The translations under genes and the position numbers were made by a program. The notes below the pieces were generated by a model. The model saw only the letters and a program-made list of their open reading frames with translations. It made no database searches and was not told the origin of the DNA. From Nymphaea colorata (Eukaryota > Streptophyta > Magnoliopsida > Nymphaeales > Nymphaeaceae), in the NCBI RefSeq assembly GCF_008831285.2, contig NC_045139.1, positions 14,738,354 through 14,802,353 of the forward strand: a stretch of DNA of 64,000 bases. Reading direction: 5' to 3'. This document shows positions 50,296-62,823 of the stretch, piece by piece; position 1 is the first letter of the stretch, and each line of letters opens with the position of its first letter.

Positions 50296-51925
50296 ATGGA
50301 ACAGAGAGGTAGTTATGTGCCCCCAAAGTACATGCCATTGGCCAATTCAGATGATGACATCAAAGATGACTTAGAGAAAAATGATGCAAATCCTCAGCAA
50401 AGGAAGCAAGACCCTGTCCAATGGTCTTCTGGAATTTGTGCATGTTGCGATGATATGCAAAGCTGTAAGATATTGTGACTTCATTCTCATCTTATTGTTG
50501 TAAGATTAGCAGTCTGATATTGTGATAACAAGTATCAGGAAGTTGGTGTAAAGTTTTAATTGGGATGCTGTATGAAAAATCTTAAATAGGAAAGCTAGAA
50601 GTTAACGGAATTAAGCCATTCATTAAATTTCTTTGACTTTACCTCGGTCTAACTAACAGGTTCTGCGTCAAATAGTGGTTACAGCATGCTTCATCCAAAT
50701 TGCTACACCACAAATGCATGCATATGGTTTTATAATTTTATATATGTATTCCCCCTTTTTTATCTTTTTAATGTGAAAAAAGCCTGCCACTTTCTGCCTG
50801 TTTTTAGGTTGTTGTTTTTAGGTTGCAATTTTCATGGAAGTTTTGCTGTTGGTGATATTAAGGTCACCTTGCATTTTCTCAACTTCAGTAAGATGGAAGA
50901 TGTGGTTGCTTGGCCTCTTTTATCCTAATAGTTGGATACAAATTTCTTATTTTATGATTATCACTAGTGGTCCTGTACATACAGAATAAGTTGCTGATCT
51001 ATGTTTCCTGAGCTAGATGACCTTGGCTGAAACCCTTTCAACTGAAAGGACCTACTTGTTTCCAGGTTGTATTGGTTTCTTTTGTCCTTGCTTCCTGTTT
51101 GGGAAGAATACAGAATTCATTGGTGCTGGAAGCTGGACTGGGCCATGTGTTACTCATTTCACCTTATGGGGCCTTTTCAACTGCCTTTGCTGTCTGCTGA
51201 CTGATGGGATGCTACTGGGGCTACCGGGGATTATGGTCTCATGTTATGCCTGTGGATACCGTAGAGCCATCCGAGAAAAGTTTAATTTGCAGGTATATTT
51301 CCTGAAATTACTAATCTACTTCGTGCACAGATCCCAATTTTCTTTTTCCCTCACATCTGGTTGTAGCATTTTGCTCTTGAATATTTCATATTCCTGCTAT
51401 TCGTCTTATAGAATGGATTACCATAAATTTTTGACATTACAGATGTTTGTATATTTTTTATTAGTATAATGTTGTGCTTTTACACTAAATAACCCAAAAT
51501 TGTTCTATAATCCTTATATTCTAATATTCTACTGCTTGTTAAGTAAAGTTTGATACAAAAGTGCAGTCTTTCTGAATTGGAAAATTCTGAATGCTCATCA
51601 CACTTGTAACTCGTAAAGTGCCATCAACTCAGTTCAGTGACATTCACGAGCTGCTCTTACCAGATGAAGAAAACTCACATACGCTGTTATTTTCTATATC
51701 CCCACTAGATTGCGTCTCCTGTAGCTTGTTAATGTCTTGTATGTTTTCCAGGAAGCGCCTTGTGGAGACTTTGTGACACATTTATGCTGTCATCAGTGTG
51801 CCATTTGCCAAGAGTATAGAGAACTCCGTGAGAGGTCAAATGGTTTTAGTATTTCTAATCTCAGTCTACCTGCTGTTACTGCTCCTCAAATTCAGACGAT
51901 GGAACCAGGTTCAGCATCTAAGTAA
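50296..51925 (+). CDS. PLAC8-domain membrane protein (PCR/cell-number-regulator family), 189 aa
   Basis: Cys-rich membrane protein of the family that includes plant cadmium resistance (PCR) and fruit-weight/CNR proteins; the exact role of this subgroup is unknown. Exons 50296-50464, 51066-51292 and 51752-51925 join in phase to 189 residues. The first 40 residues are acidic and Gln/Asp-rich. Then WSSGICACCDDMQS and the family motif CCIGFFCPC (57-65) span the first splice join. A hydrophobic stretch (NCLCCLLTDGMLLGLPGIMV) follows, then SCYACGYRRAIREKFNLQ and a C-terminal Cys block (CCHQCAICQEYRELRER). The layout matches the Arabidopsis At4g23470-like subgroup from memory. The tail after residue 165 is low-complexity. 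Confidence 0.92.
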
Positions 51926-53890
51926 TTCAGAATAACCTCGTTTACTGATAATCCTTCTTGGTGCATAGAGCCTTTCGAAGGTGAGTTTATATCATTCTCC
52001 ATATTGCTATTTTGTTTTCTCTAGTTCCTCATTTAGTGGCACTTTTTCTGTACTTACGAAATAAAATGAATCGGTTAGCAACTTCTTTACATCACAGGTA
52101 TCATTTGTGGTGCGGGAAACGGTAGATTGTATGGTGCGACAACAAAAAAAGTTTATCGTATGTCTGTTGCCATTTGTCTGACGTTTTAGGGGAGGCTTGA
52201 AGTGCCGTGTCACAAAATCCGACTTGACTAGCTTGGTGTCATTAAACGTCATGTCCAATCCAAATGCAGATACTTAGTTGTAAATTACGGACACAAATTT
52301 GTTCTGTACATGGTATTGGCATGCCATTCAGTCTTTTTGAGCCACTTCACAGTCGATATATTTTCCTGTAATGCGATTGCTCTTAATATTTTTACATGGT
52401 AAATTTGCTATTATGATTTTGTGCTGATTGTAGAATTGAGAATTCACTTGCATACTGCATAAGGCCAGTCTTGTGGCAGTGCTCGTCGGTCATTGTTCAT
52501 TCGATGAAAAGACATCATGAATATGTTGTGTATGGAACTTGGTCCTCGTGCAATTTTAAATTTGACAGGTCTTCAAGTTTGTAAAAGTTAATCGCCTGAA
52601 TATGAGCTTTTAACAAGATTGAACTTTCACCGTAAGGACCTGCGGCCACAATTTTCAAAGTGTATGCCGATGGCATTTTCATAACTTTGGACCTTTGGTG
52701 TTGCAATTAGCACCTAATATAGAGTACATTCGACATGTATCTGCTAAAAATACGACATGAACATACCGAGTTAGTGTATCCAAGATTGGACACTTCCTCA
52801 CCAACCGGGAACTTATGTTATTAATTTACCAGATATTTTTTTCATAGTGTGAATACGAGAAATGATTCGAAACAATTTTGCAAGAGCAAGGACTCCAGAA
52901 CAGTCAGCCATAATCTAGCAACACAAAGCACTTTCGAACCAAGGGACCTGTAAACCCAATTTCAGTACGTTGCCTCTAGCACCTGACATAAGCATTAGTT
53001 TCACTGCATAAAATAGCAGCATTAAACGTTTCGACCTGACTCAGCCCATTTGAATTGTTGTATTCCAATGGGTGGCAAACCAATAAGTATTGCATATAGG
53101 GGTTTAATGTACGATGTTTTTATACAGGACGAATTTTTTATCATTTTCAAACTATTTTCTCCATTACCTCTTCGAAAAAAGGAATATAAAAACATCATTT
53201 GCTCATCCACAAGCGATTCAGCGGCATCGGCCGTTTCACCGAGTCGGCGTGCTGACTGAGTTCACTTAAAACCCGATTTTTGCAACAATGAAGCCGGAGG
53301 AACATTCGGAAAATGAAGCACAAATATTGGTAGGCAGAGGTTGCCCAAAAATGTTTCGAGTCCGTTAAAGGGAGTTCGATAAAAGGAAAAAGAAACAATG
53401 TGACAAAGAAGTCCGACAGTCCAACCGACCTTTTTTTTCTTTCCCAATTGGATTTTAAGTCACAGGGTTGTGGAGGGGCTAAGATTTTTTCTTTACCCAC
53501 GTTCGAATGCATACCGTACGGTGCTGAAAATTCTGCAGTCATGTAAAATCTAACACAGTGCTGCTACTTGTGTACCGATCTGCTTTATTTTTCTATATTT
53601 TCAGATTGACAGTAGAGATGAAAACCACCGGTGAACCCAACCGCCATGCCTTACCAAAATGCTACATAAAGATTTGATAGGGTATACTAAATGGTTGTCA
53701 AATGATAAGTGTGCCCATGAACAGGTAACTGACTGCATCAGTTTTCCGAATTTTTAATCCACTGCTTAACAAGAAAGAGTAAACTGTAGAGATTTACTAC
53801 AAGACATGAGATAGCATAGCAGTTTTTACAGGTCAGCCCGGCGTCAGCAGCTTCTGCCTCTTTCTGAAAGAAACTAGCACTCCCATTAGA
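51926..53890. other. Region between PLAC8 and LSM8, no further gene seen
   Basis: Convergent 3' ends: the PLAC8 3' UTR enters from the left and the LSM8 3' UTR from the right. Frames of up to 115 codons in 52.0-53.5 kb lack any recognisable motif. Confidence 0.5.
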
Positions 53891-53893
53891 TTC

Positions 53894-54936
53894 TCAATGA
53901 ATCACAGGCTTGAGTGGATGTGCTCTCAGTTTTGAGAGGTCCAAATTCGAATCAAGCTCTTCATCCAATTCCCCAACAACACTTCTGTGATTCAACGAAA
54001 GAAATAACGGCTTAGTACAGATGAACAGTGTAAAATTCAACTGGTAGAAAGGACATGAAGTAAGTGAGCTTGCATGTTATCTCCTCTTATTATGTACAAC
54101 CCCAACACCAGTTGTTGAACGCCTTCCTGGACAAGTAGAATAAAGGACTCGTAAGCAAAAACAAGAATTAAGATACCTAAATTGTATTAAATTAGATAAA
54201 TACAATGGTGACTGAAGCACAACAGGAATCTCTTTTTTTTTCTCCAAATATACGTAATTTCAGCTTGGGCTGCCTACCAAACCTGGTGGTTTAACCTTTA
54301 TCTACAGAATGGGCGAGGAGGTTAGCAGACAACTACTAGTTATGCTTAATACATATCCCACGAGTTGAACTCTGAGTTCCTAGAATTTGGAGGTCCCAAC
54401 TGACTTTCCCTTGGTTATATCACTTATAATTAGTTAGTAAACATTTCTTGCAATTGATAGGAAGAATTGAATAACACTTGTGCATTGATACCCTTGTAGA
54501 AACTTAATGTTTATGTCAACCTTTTCCTCGGTCAAAGTGAACATGTTAAAAAAGCCATACTAAATGAAATGGAAGACTGACCTTAGTAGAGTAGACCCTC
54601 TCATGGGACTCATCCAGAATGATATTTGTGGCCTGATCATACCCTTTTAGAATTCCCTAACGAAATCAAATAAATCAAATAAATATCACAGGCATATTTC
54701 AAATGCTGCAGTGGCTCAGAGTATGCAAATTATACCACTATGTTGCGTCCATCATTTGTTATGACAGATATTGCTTCTACAAACAAAAACCACAAGCAGA
54801 AAGGATGGAAATCATCAGGTCAGAGTGCAACACAATATCATAAAACAAACTTCAGAATCTGAAAGCAGGAAATCAGATAAGCAAATGGAGACCACTCACG
54901 ATCTACAAGGGACTCGAGACCAGGACCACCTGACAT
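53894..54936 (-). CDS. LSM8: LSM8, U6 snRNA-associated Sm-like protein, 98 aa
   Basis: The subunit that makes the nuclear LSm2-8 ring, which binds the U6 snRNA 3' end for splicing. Five coding exons, too short to appear as one open frame: 54936-54900, 54776-54736, 54656-54582, 54126-54074 and 53984-53894. They join in phase to 98 residues, the same length as Arabidopsis LSM8. The protein begins MSGGPGLESLVDQ; the Sm1 part includes ISVITNDGRNIVGILKGYDQ, Sm2 is LGLYIIRGDNISVVGE (59-74), and it ends KLRAHPLKPVIH. Intron 4 begins GC, not GT (AACAT|GCAAGC); no GT nearby keeps the frame. An additional 5' UTR exon near 56.1-56.25 kb is possible (see separate entry). Confidence 0.95.
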
Positions 54937-56260
54937 TATGCCACGCCTTATCTAATCTCTTTGTCTGTCCTCTTCAAAAGCGTGGTACCTAGAAAGGTCG
55001 AACAAGAACAACTTCTTGAGAAGTCATGTGCCTAAAAATCCATAAAAATATTAAACAGCACACATTTTTAATTTTTTGATAGGGAAGCATACAATAAACT
55101 CTTTAACCACTTCCAACATTAATATCCTCTAGACGATACATTGTTCAGGTCACAGGTCACGTTAACCAACAACTCAATTTCGAATCCTTTTGGGTTGTAT
55201 CTCCCAACTCAGAAATCAAGAAATAATTAAAGCACTCGTTATAAAGTATACAGAGAAGAATATTTCACCAAACTGGAGATGATGGCTGATCAGGTAGGTA
55301 GAGGAAACGGTCAGCGAGACACGGGAAAACTTTGCAGCATTGCTGCATTTAAGACTCGTCCTACAGCCAAACGTCACAAGAGAAAATAAACTAAAATCAA
55401 TCCAGGTAAACAACTAGAAGTCCATTACTTAACACAAACTATTAAAGAGCGAAATGTTCAATCCCAATCTGATTATAACATTCATACATCCATAAAATCT
55501 ATTGTCTATCCGCCTTTCAGGAAAGGAGAACTAACATCACCAAATCAGCTGAACACACGCATCCGTGTTCCTTTTTCTAATTTCACAAAACAGAAAATCG
55601 AAATCAACGAACATACACACCCGCGCACTTATACACGCACACAATTTCTGGCCTTTTTTACCCGTGGAACACAGGACAGCATGACCAGTCATCTCAATAT
55701 GCATTCATGGTAAAAATTAGAATCAACAATAACTAGACTAAATACAACCACGAAACTAGAGCTTAATAATAAAAAAAGAAGAAAGAGGAACACTAATCAT
55801 CAAGCAACATCCACGATTAATCGAGTGTCAAAACCCATAAAACTCCCCACGCATCCAAATGGAAGAACAAAACTTCAGAAAAACTATTCGTTTTCCCAGA
55901 ACAACAAAAGAGCCCAAAGGAACAAACAGCAAATATCGTCCAGACCAAAACAAGGTAAGCGCGGAAAAACAGTAGTAAACTAGAAATCCCATTCTCTCAA
56001 CTGAAAGTGACAAAAAGCAAAAAACAAAGAAAGTGCTGATGTTTGGGGAAGAAATGCGGACTAAAAACTAGTAGCAAATAAACAAGAGCATATTCCACAA
56101 AGCTAGGAGCATCGAAAGGGAAACGGAAAATAGAGAGAGACAGAGGGAGAGAGTGAGAGAAAGGTCGTCGGAAACCTTCAAGAAAACAAGGAGAAACCCG
56201 ATTGCTGACCGCCGGCTAGGCCACCATAACCCTAGTGAACCAGAGAGAGGAGGGAGACAG
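54937..56260 (-). promoter_or_regulatory. LSM8 upstream region, possible 5' UTR intron
   Basis: The minus strand near 56.25-56.17 kb reads CACTAGGGTTATGG and then a pyrimidine-rich run, typical of housekeeping plant leaders. The plus strand has GA runs at 56131-56160. An intron of over 1 kb between there and the coding start at 54936 is plausible but not demonstrated. No coding region is recognisable in the interval. Confidence 0.35.
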
Positions 56261-56947
56261 AGGAATCAACCGAGTTGTCGTCCTATTAACTATGAGCCCA
56301 CGGGAGTTGAGACGAGTACGACGGGGTGTCAACGGGTCGGTCCAAATCCAGATTCACCAAACAATTGGATCTGGATATCGTTATCATTTTCAAGTGAAAA
56401 ATCGTATACGAGTTAAGAGAACAAGAGACATACCTGGTACAATAATATCCTTTTTACTTATTTCTTATGGAAAAATACGGACCTCGAATCGGAACTAAAT
56501 TGTATCTCAATATAATGTAAATTTCCTTATACCATTCGAATTTAGATGCTCCCAAATGGGCTTGACTTAAATACTTAATCAGATATCTTTTTTTCTAATA
56601 CCAGTTAAGATTGGATCAGAGACTACGGATCCATTATAGTTCAACACAAAAAGGGCTGGCCACGACGGCACCAACTGCTACCTAGTGATCCAATAGCCTA
56701 TGAACATGTGATAGAGAAAGTAAACAAATCTCACCATTGAATCTAACGAGAGTTGAGGCTCTTACTAAAAAACCAATTGCACCATATTCAGCTGGTTACA
56801 AGCAAGCAGCCTAGTGATCTAACCAATCCGCACGCAACAAATTACCATTTCAAATAGCACATTTAACATTTGATTTGACATGTTTAATACATAAAAGGGT
56901 TTGCCTTCGAAACCAGGTTTTTGGAGTGGTTTGAGTATTAGGAAAAC
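56261..56947. other. Flank of the copia element, no gene seen
   Basis: AT-rich, with a part at 56.33-56.64 kb containing aatccagat/ggatctggat strings like the dispersed repeats elsewhere. It ends at the left LTR copy, directly after aaaac (56943-56947), a candidate five-base target duplication. Confidence 0.4.
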
Positions 56948-57097
56948 TCTTGAAATAAGAGAGAAAGAAGGGAATAGCAAACACACAAAGCTTAACATGG
57001 TTCAGCCTAATCAATGGCCAACGTCCACACACAAGACAACACAATGGCTGCTTTCACACATTAATAACAACGAGTTCTTTTACAGGTAAAAGAACTA
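56948..57097 (-). repeat. 3' LTR remnant of the copia element
   Basis: About 145 bases align to 62824-62970 in the same orientation. Shared strings include ttgaaataagagagaaagaa, cacacacaagacaacacaat and aataacaacgagttctttta. Similarity stops near 57097, where the gggtacgggtacg segment starts. Confidence 0.85.
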
Positions 57098-58222
57098 AAC
57101 GGGTACGGGTACGATGTTTTTACAAATCATGGTACGGGTACGGTGTATTTTTTATGCAATAATATTGATTTTTTAATTTAAAAAATAAATTTTGAGAAAA
57201 ACAAAACAACTGATCTCATAAAGAAAACATTTATCCCTACATACCATCTCATAAAGAAAACATAAAATTATCCTTACATACCATATCAAATGTTTGTTTC
57301 ATAGTTTCTACATATAATCAAATAAAAAAGAAACATAAAAAAACTGAGATCTCGGATTAATATATTTCATTGTAAATTCCGTTCCTCTTCCACCTCTGCA
57401 AAGTCCTCCTTATCCACCTCTACCTCTTGCCATTCCCTTGACTGCCATTCCCGTGGATAATGGAATAGCAATAGCAAAATGGGGATAAGTAACAATGGGG
57501 ACATCATTAAATTAATCCATGCTAGACAATGCATAATCATAGAACGGCGTCTTTATCAGCTTGGCAGCATTTTCTACAATAAAAAGAGGTGCAATTGACA
57601 TAAAAGAGATAATCTGTAATTTGTAATAAGCAAAATATAGTTAACCGAGCTTACCTGTTAGCAATACGTCAATAATGTGTCAGTGGAATCCCAAATTCTC
57701 CTACTCTGTGTGATCACTGTTATAAGCATAACAATCATAATAAGGAAAAGGGGGAAAGTCACAATAATCATGATCGAGCATCATCATTCATCACGCTCAC
57801 AAAATGGCAGAACATGGAAGCGAGCAATAAATAATAATGAGCAAGAGGAGCATTACCCCTTTTCTACGAAATCAAAATGATTTCAGACGTCGTTTGGGAG
57901 CTCCTCCCGCCGTGGCCGCCCAAGGCAAGCACCCGCCATCGTTGCCATCCACCGGTCGTCTGTCGCCGCCCTCGTCACCGCCACTGGTCGTCGAAGCTTT
58001 TCAGAAGAAACAAAGGCAAAGATGGAGAACCGGAGAAGAAGACGAGCGTCGGGCAAAAAAATTAGGAACTTAGGTTTACGTTTTTTTTTTCGGATCGAAT
58101 TATGGTTTGGATCTTGTTTCAACCCGAAATCAGATCCAAACGTACCACCGCTTACCGCCGTACCGGTATTACCGTACCGGCGTACCGGTACGCAGGCCTC
58201 CCAGGCGTACCGCGGTGACATA
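57098..58222. mobile_element. Unclassified segment bordered by CGGTACG-type repeats (possible hAT-like element)
   Basis: A 1.1 kb block of different character inside the copia remnant. The left end has gggtacgggtacg at 57101 and ggtacgggtacgg again at 57132. The right end has the opposite orientation (ccgtaccggtattaccg, then cgtaccggcgtaccggtacg, to about 58193), so the ends are loosely inverted. The middle has a GC-rich part at 57880-58000 with short Pro/Arg-rich frames. Tandem CGGTACG motifs in inverted orientation suggest a non-autonomous DNA transposon. I found no clean target-site duplication and no transposase, so the class is open. Confidence 0.4.
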
Positions 58223-61200
58223 GATTGTCACAATGCATAGGAACTGATTTTTCAACTTTGAATTCGATTTAACAAGTGAGAGATTTAACCTAAACAAGTT
58301 CACTCGCTATAGTAGCCATCGCTCTATATTCTGCTTCGGCACTGGATCGTGACATTGTATGTTGTTTTTTACTTTTTCATATCACTAAATTTCCTCCAAC
58401 AAAAACACAATATCCTGATGTGGATTTTTTATCTGTGCTTCCAGCCCAATTAGCATCTGTGAATCCTGTAATATCAATGTTTTCATTTGCCTTGTACCAT
58501 AATCCCTTACTCGGAGAGCCTTTCAAATATCTCAAAATTATATCAATAGCTTTCATATGTATATTCTTAGGGGAATGCATCGACTGACTGACCCGACTAA
58601 CAGCAAATGAAATATTAAGTCGTGTTACCGTGAGATAAATTAGTCTTCCAACCAATCATTAATATCTAGAAACATCTCCCAGAGCTTCATCATCTTTCAC
58701 ATCCAATTTTATGTGGGTTCAATATGTGTCAAGGTAGGTTTAGCTCCAAATTTTCCTTTCTCCACGAAAAGATCAATGGTATATTTTCTTTGAGACATAA
58801 AGATGTTTTTCTTTGATTTAGATACTTCTATCTCAAGAAAATATCTCAACTTTCCCAAATCTTTTATTTCAAAAGTTTGGTGAAGGAATTGTTTGGTGGC
58901 AGAAACCTGGTCATGATAATTTTCTATTACAATAATATCATCTACATAAACAAGAATTATCATTATTGTCTCTTCAGCCCTTTTGATAAATACTGAGCTG
59001 TCTGCAAAACTACGTTTTAATCTTTTGTCTTCTAAAGCAGTGTTTAGTTTTTTATGTTATGCACGAGGAGATTGTTTAAGACCATATATAGACTTCTTAA
59101 GTTTGCATATTAAGTTTGGTTTTCCTTCTTGTGGGTGCCCTGGAGGTAATTGCATATATACTTACTCATTCAAATCACCTTGTAGAAATGCATTTTCACA
59201 TTTAACTGAAACTGAGATTGCAAACAATGGATAAAATATTTCTAATAGTGTTCATTTTAACAACGGGAGTAAATGTTTCATCATAGTCCAATCCATGAGT
59301 TTGAGTTTAGCCTTTTGCTACAAGCGGAACTTTGTGTCATTTTATAATGTCATCACTATGATACTTGGTTTTAAAAATCCACCTACAGTCAATCACCTTC
59401 TTATCATTTGGCACTTGAACCAGTTCCCAAGTGTTATTTTTTTGAATTGCATTTAGCTCTTCATTGATCGCTTCTACCCAAACACAGTTCTTCATAGCTT
59501 CTTGATAGGAATTTGAATCAACAACTTTAGATATATTGCTCAAGTATACAACATGTTTGGATGATACCCGATCACAACGTAGATAATGATTAATTGGAAA
59601 TGTTTGAGTAGAATAAGTAAAATAGTCTTGCAAATACCTTGAAGGGTATGTGTTCCTTTGAGATCTTCTCACTGTAGTATCTAGAACTGAATTTTGGATA
59701 GCTTCTTCCTCGTTAGAAACACCATCATCAGCATCACCTTCATCTGCCACTTCATTAAGGTCTGTTTGTGGTTGAGGTGAAGCAATAAACACATCAAACA
59801 AACTCTTTGTAGTCCTCCATTGTAGGTATAACATTATGGTTTAATGACTTCCCATTTCGCTCAATGACCTTAAAGAATGGTTTCTGCTCATCAAAACAAA
59901 TATCTCGTGAGATCAACATTTGGTTGGTTTCTAAATTGAAGCACCGATATCTTTTTTTTGATGAAGAATACCCCAAGAAGATACACCACTTGGCTCTTTG
60001 ACTTAACTTTTCAGATCCTTTGCATTTGACAAAAACTACACACTCAAAAGTCCTTAAGTGTGCAATTTTGATAGGTCTGTCCATAAGAAATTTCATTGGG
60101 GATTTACTATTCAGATGTCTTGAAGGAAGATGTCTTGATGGAAGCCTCTTTATAATATAACATGTTGTCATAACTGTATCACTCCAAAACGTTTTTTGTA
60201 CTGACATTCAGAATAGTAATGATCGAGTTGTTTCTAACAGATGTCTATTTTTTTATCTCAGCCACCTCGTTCTCTTGGGGAGTATCCACACATGTAAATT
60301 AGTGAGTAATGCCATGCATTTTTTCAAATTGATCAAATTCTTGATTTTTCGTATTCAGTTCCATTGTCTGATCTCATGATCGTCACACGAGCATTATACT
60401 GAGTTTCAATCATCCTAAAAAACTCACAAAACATTGAAAAAACTTCATTTTTAGATTTCAACTGGTACAACCATGTCATTTTAGAACAATCATTAATGAA
60501 AGTCACATAGTAATGATATCCACTATAAGAATTAACAGGCGCATGACCCCAAACATCAGAATGCAAAGTGTTAGTATGATTTTCTATAGTACCAAATGGT
60601 AATTTGGACATCTTGGCAAATTTGCAAATGTCACACAACTGCGAATTAAAGACTAACTCAGACATTGGAACTTTCAAAGTTTGACTTGGCACATGTCCAA
60701 GGCACTGGTGCCATAACTCTCCATTTGATTTAGAACTTGTGATTAGTGCACTACTTGTGTTGTCCTGCCAATACCAATCATCTTCATCGTCGCAATGTCC
60801 TGAATAATCACATCAATTAGAGAGAAAGTAATACAATAATTAAGTTCTCTTGTAAGTTTCAATATAGTTAGCATATTAAAATTCAAATCTGGCATGTATA
60901 GAATTTTGAAGCTAATAGGCTGATTTAAAAATGACATTTCACCAATACCACTCACATGCATAGAAGACATATTTGCTATAGTAATAGATTTATCAATATT
61001 ATGAGTGGAATAGTTTCTGAGTAGATGCCGATCTATGGTCATATGGTCACTCGCCCTGGAGTCCAACACCCAAGTATTAGAAAACGTACCTTTGGGGTTA
61101 CACAGAGTGGAATTGCTTACTGATGCAGCCATGGCTTCTTGCTTGATAGACATGTGCTTTAGCAATTCTGAAATCTTTTCTAATACAGCTATAGCATCAT

Positions 61201-61357
61201 TAGTCTCTTTAGATTTGGTTGCAGCCACTTTTGCCGAAGATGAAGTTTCTCTAGATTTTTCAAACGGTGACTTTTTAGGTTCTGGTCTTCCATACAAATC
61301 CCAATATCGCTCGCGCAAGTGTCCCTCTTTTTTACAATAAGTGCAAACTCTCTTCAT
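58223..61357 (-). pseudogene. Copia pol remnant (protease, integrase, RT, RNase H)
   Basis: Read right to left on the minus strand. The zinc-knuckle region is at about 61.35 kb, with Tyr where the last zinc-binding Cys is expected. The protease active site reads LDSRASDHMT, so the catalytic DSG has become DSR. The LWHQCLGH pre-integrase motif is near 60.7 kb, and the integrase core has HSDVWG and SDNGTEYE. The RT N-terminal region is at 59.34-59.83 kb, then a decayed stretch with stops at 58.96-59.34 kb. RT catalytic YVDDIIV is near 58.94 kb. RNase H includes DANWAGSTDKKSTSGYCVF, then a TGA near 58378, SSAEAEYRAMAT and finally CDN at about 58.23 kb, where the element is cut off. Not functional. 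Confidence 0.9.
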
Positions 61358-62119
61358 TTTTCATTTCCATTGGTTAAACCCACTCTATCTCTTAGCAGCC
61401 ACAAAAGTAACTTTTTCATCAGATTCTTCCCCCTTTGGCAGCGAGGGAATCATGACCTTCTTCCTTGATTCATAACTCATAAATAAAGAACAAATAGTGG
61501 ATAATGACAGTAGTGATGTATGCATAAAAATCTGCTACCGTATTGGTTCATATTATGTACCAAGACTGTTAAGCAATTGAAAGATTTTTTGCTGCTCACG
61601 TAAATGATCTCTGCTCACGTAAATGATCTCTGGTTTGCAGATTTTCATTCATATCAACTAAATAGTCTAACTCGTTCCACAACCCTTGAAGATCACCAGG
61701 ATGTTCACTGAAACAGGTTTTTGATCTTTCTTTATACTGTTTTTTTTTTTTGTTTTACAAATGAAACATCCTAGCAATATTGTTTTTCTCACCATACAGC
61801 TGTTTGGCCTTTTCCCAAATTTATGCAGCAGTTTCAACAAAGAAAAAACGTTGTTGAATTCTTGGTTCCATAGAATTCATCAACCAAGACATCACGATGT
61901 GATTGGTCATCTTCCACTCCTTGTAGAAGGAGTTATTCTCGTCTCATTTTGGGAGGTCACCAGTTACATATTCAAGTTTTGATTTTCCACTCAAAAATAA
62001 CATGACCATACAAGATAATTTATCCCATTGAAAAGCACCGACGTGATTTTAATAACAGGATTTGGTTGCTCTTGAACAACAATATTCTCAATGACTCGAT
62101 TATTACCCGTTTTAGCCAT
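61358..62119 (-). pseudogene. Copia gag remnant
   Basis: Begins at ATG 62119 (MAKTGNNR). The frame stops at about 61991 and later gag pieces (EPRIQQRFFFVETAA near 61.8 kb) are in other frames with stops. A short direct duplication (ctgctcacgtaaatgatctc) at about 61591 and 61611 interrupts the region. It lies between the leader and the zinc-knuckle part of pol, where copia gag belongs. Confidence 0.7.
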
Positions 62120-62810
62120 GATGCTCACGAAGATGAGAATAAGGAGATTAGGTCTGCTTAGGCATCGTCTAGGACCAACAAACACTTGCCGAATTTCAAA
62201 AAATCACCTTCAACATGGAAAAATCTGAAAATGGTACATGAACTCACCAATGGGGTGAGGAGTGGTCGCCCCAAGTTTCAGCTCCAAATGAGCACTAGAG
62301 AGAAATAGCGTGAAGATTTCTTCTCGCCTTCTGGTTGTTCCTCAGGTTTGCAAGAAGCTTCAGAAACCTGTGGTACTTGTAAAATCTACCGTTTTTCACA
62401 TGATCATCCAAAAAATCTGAAACTTGGTCCAAAAATAGTAGACACCAGCCCGAATCCAACCCCCCTTGCTTGACCCTTAAATCGACCGCAAAGAGGAATG
62501 AGTGAGAGAGAAAATCACGCATGGATAGAGTCACAGGAAAACTTCCAACGACAGACAGTCATTCAAAAATCTGTATCTCCGCAAAGACTGCTCCAAAACA
62601 TCTGAAATTTGGCATGGAGAATCTTGAGATGCAAATGATCCTAATGAGCCTATGGTCGACACTTTCCAACACCGGAGCTGACAGCACCGGTCGCCGGAAT
62701 CCTGCGAAGTTTCTGAGTTGGTGTGTCTGCTCGACTTCTCGACAGAAATACACAGGAAGCTCTCTGAAACTTAAGATCAAAGCCCCAACAACCTCAGTGA
62801 AAATGCTAAA

Positions 62811-62823
62811 CTCTCTAATACCA
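62811..62823 (-). other. Primer-binding site of the copia element
   Basis: On the minus strand TGGTATTAGAGAG starts immediately next to the LTR end (TTTCAACA). It matches the usual initiator-Met-tRNA primer site TGGTATCAGAGC at 10 of 12 bases. This fixes the strand and the inner LTR border at 62824. Confidence 0.8.

Noticed and set aside
57837-58073. Pro/Arg-rich frame as a transposase exon
   Set aside because: No transposase motif; composition follows the local GC-rich stretch.
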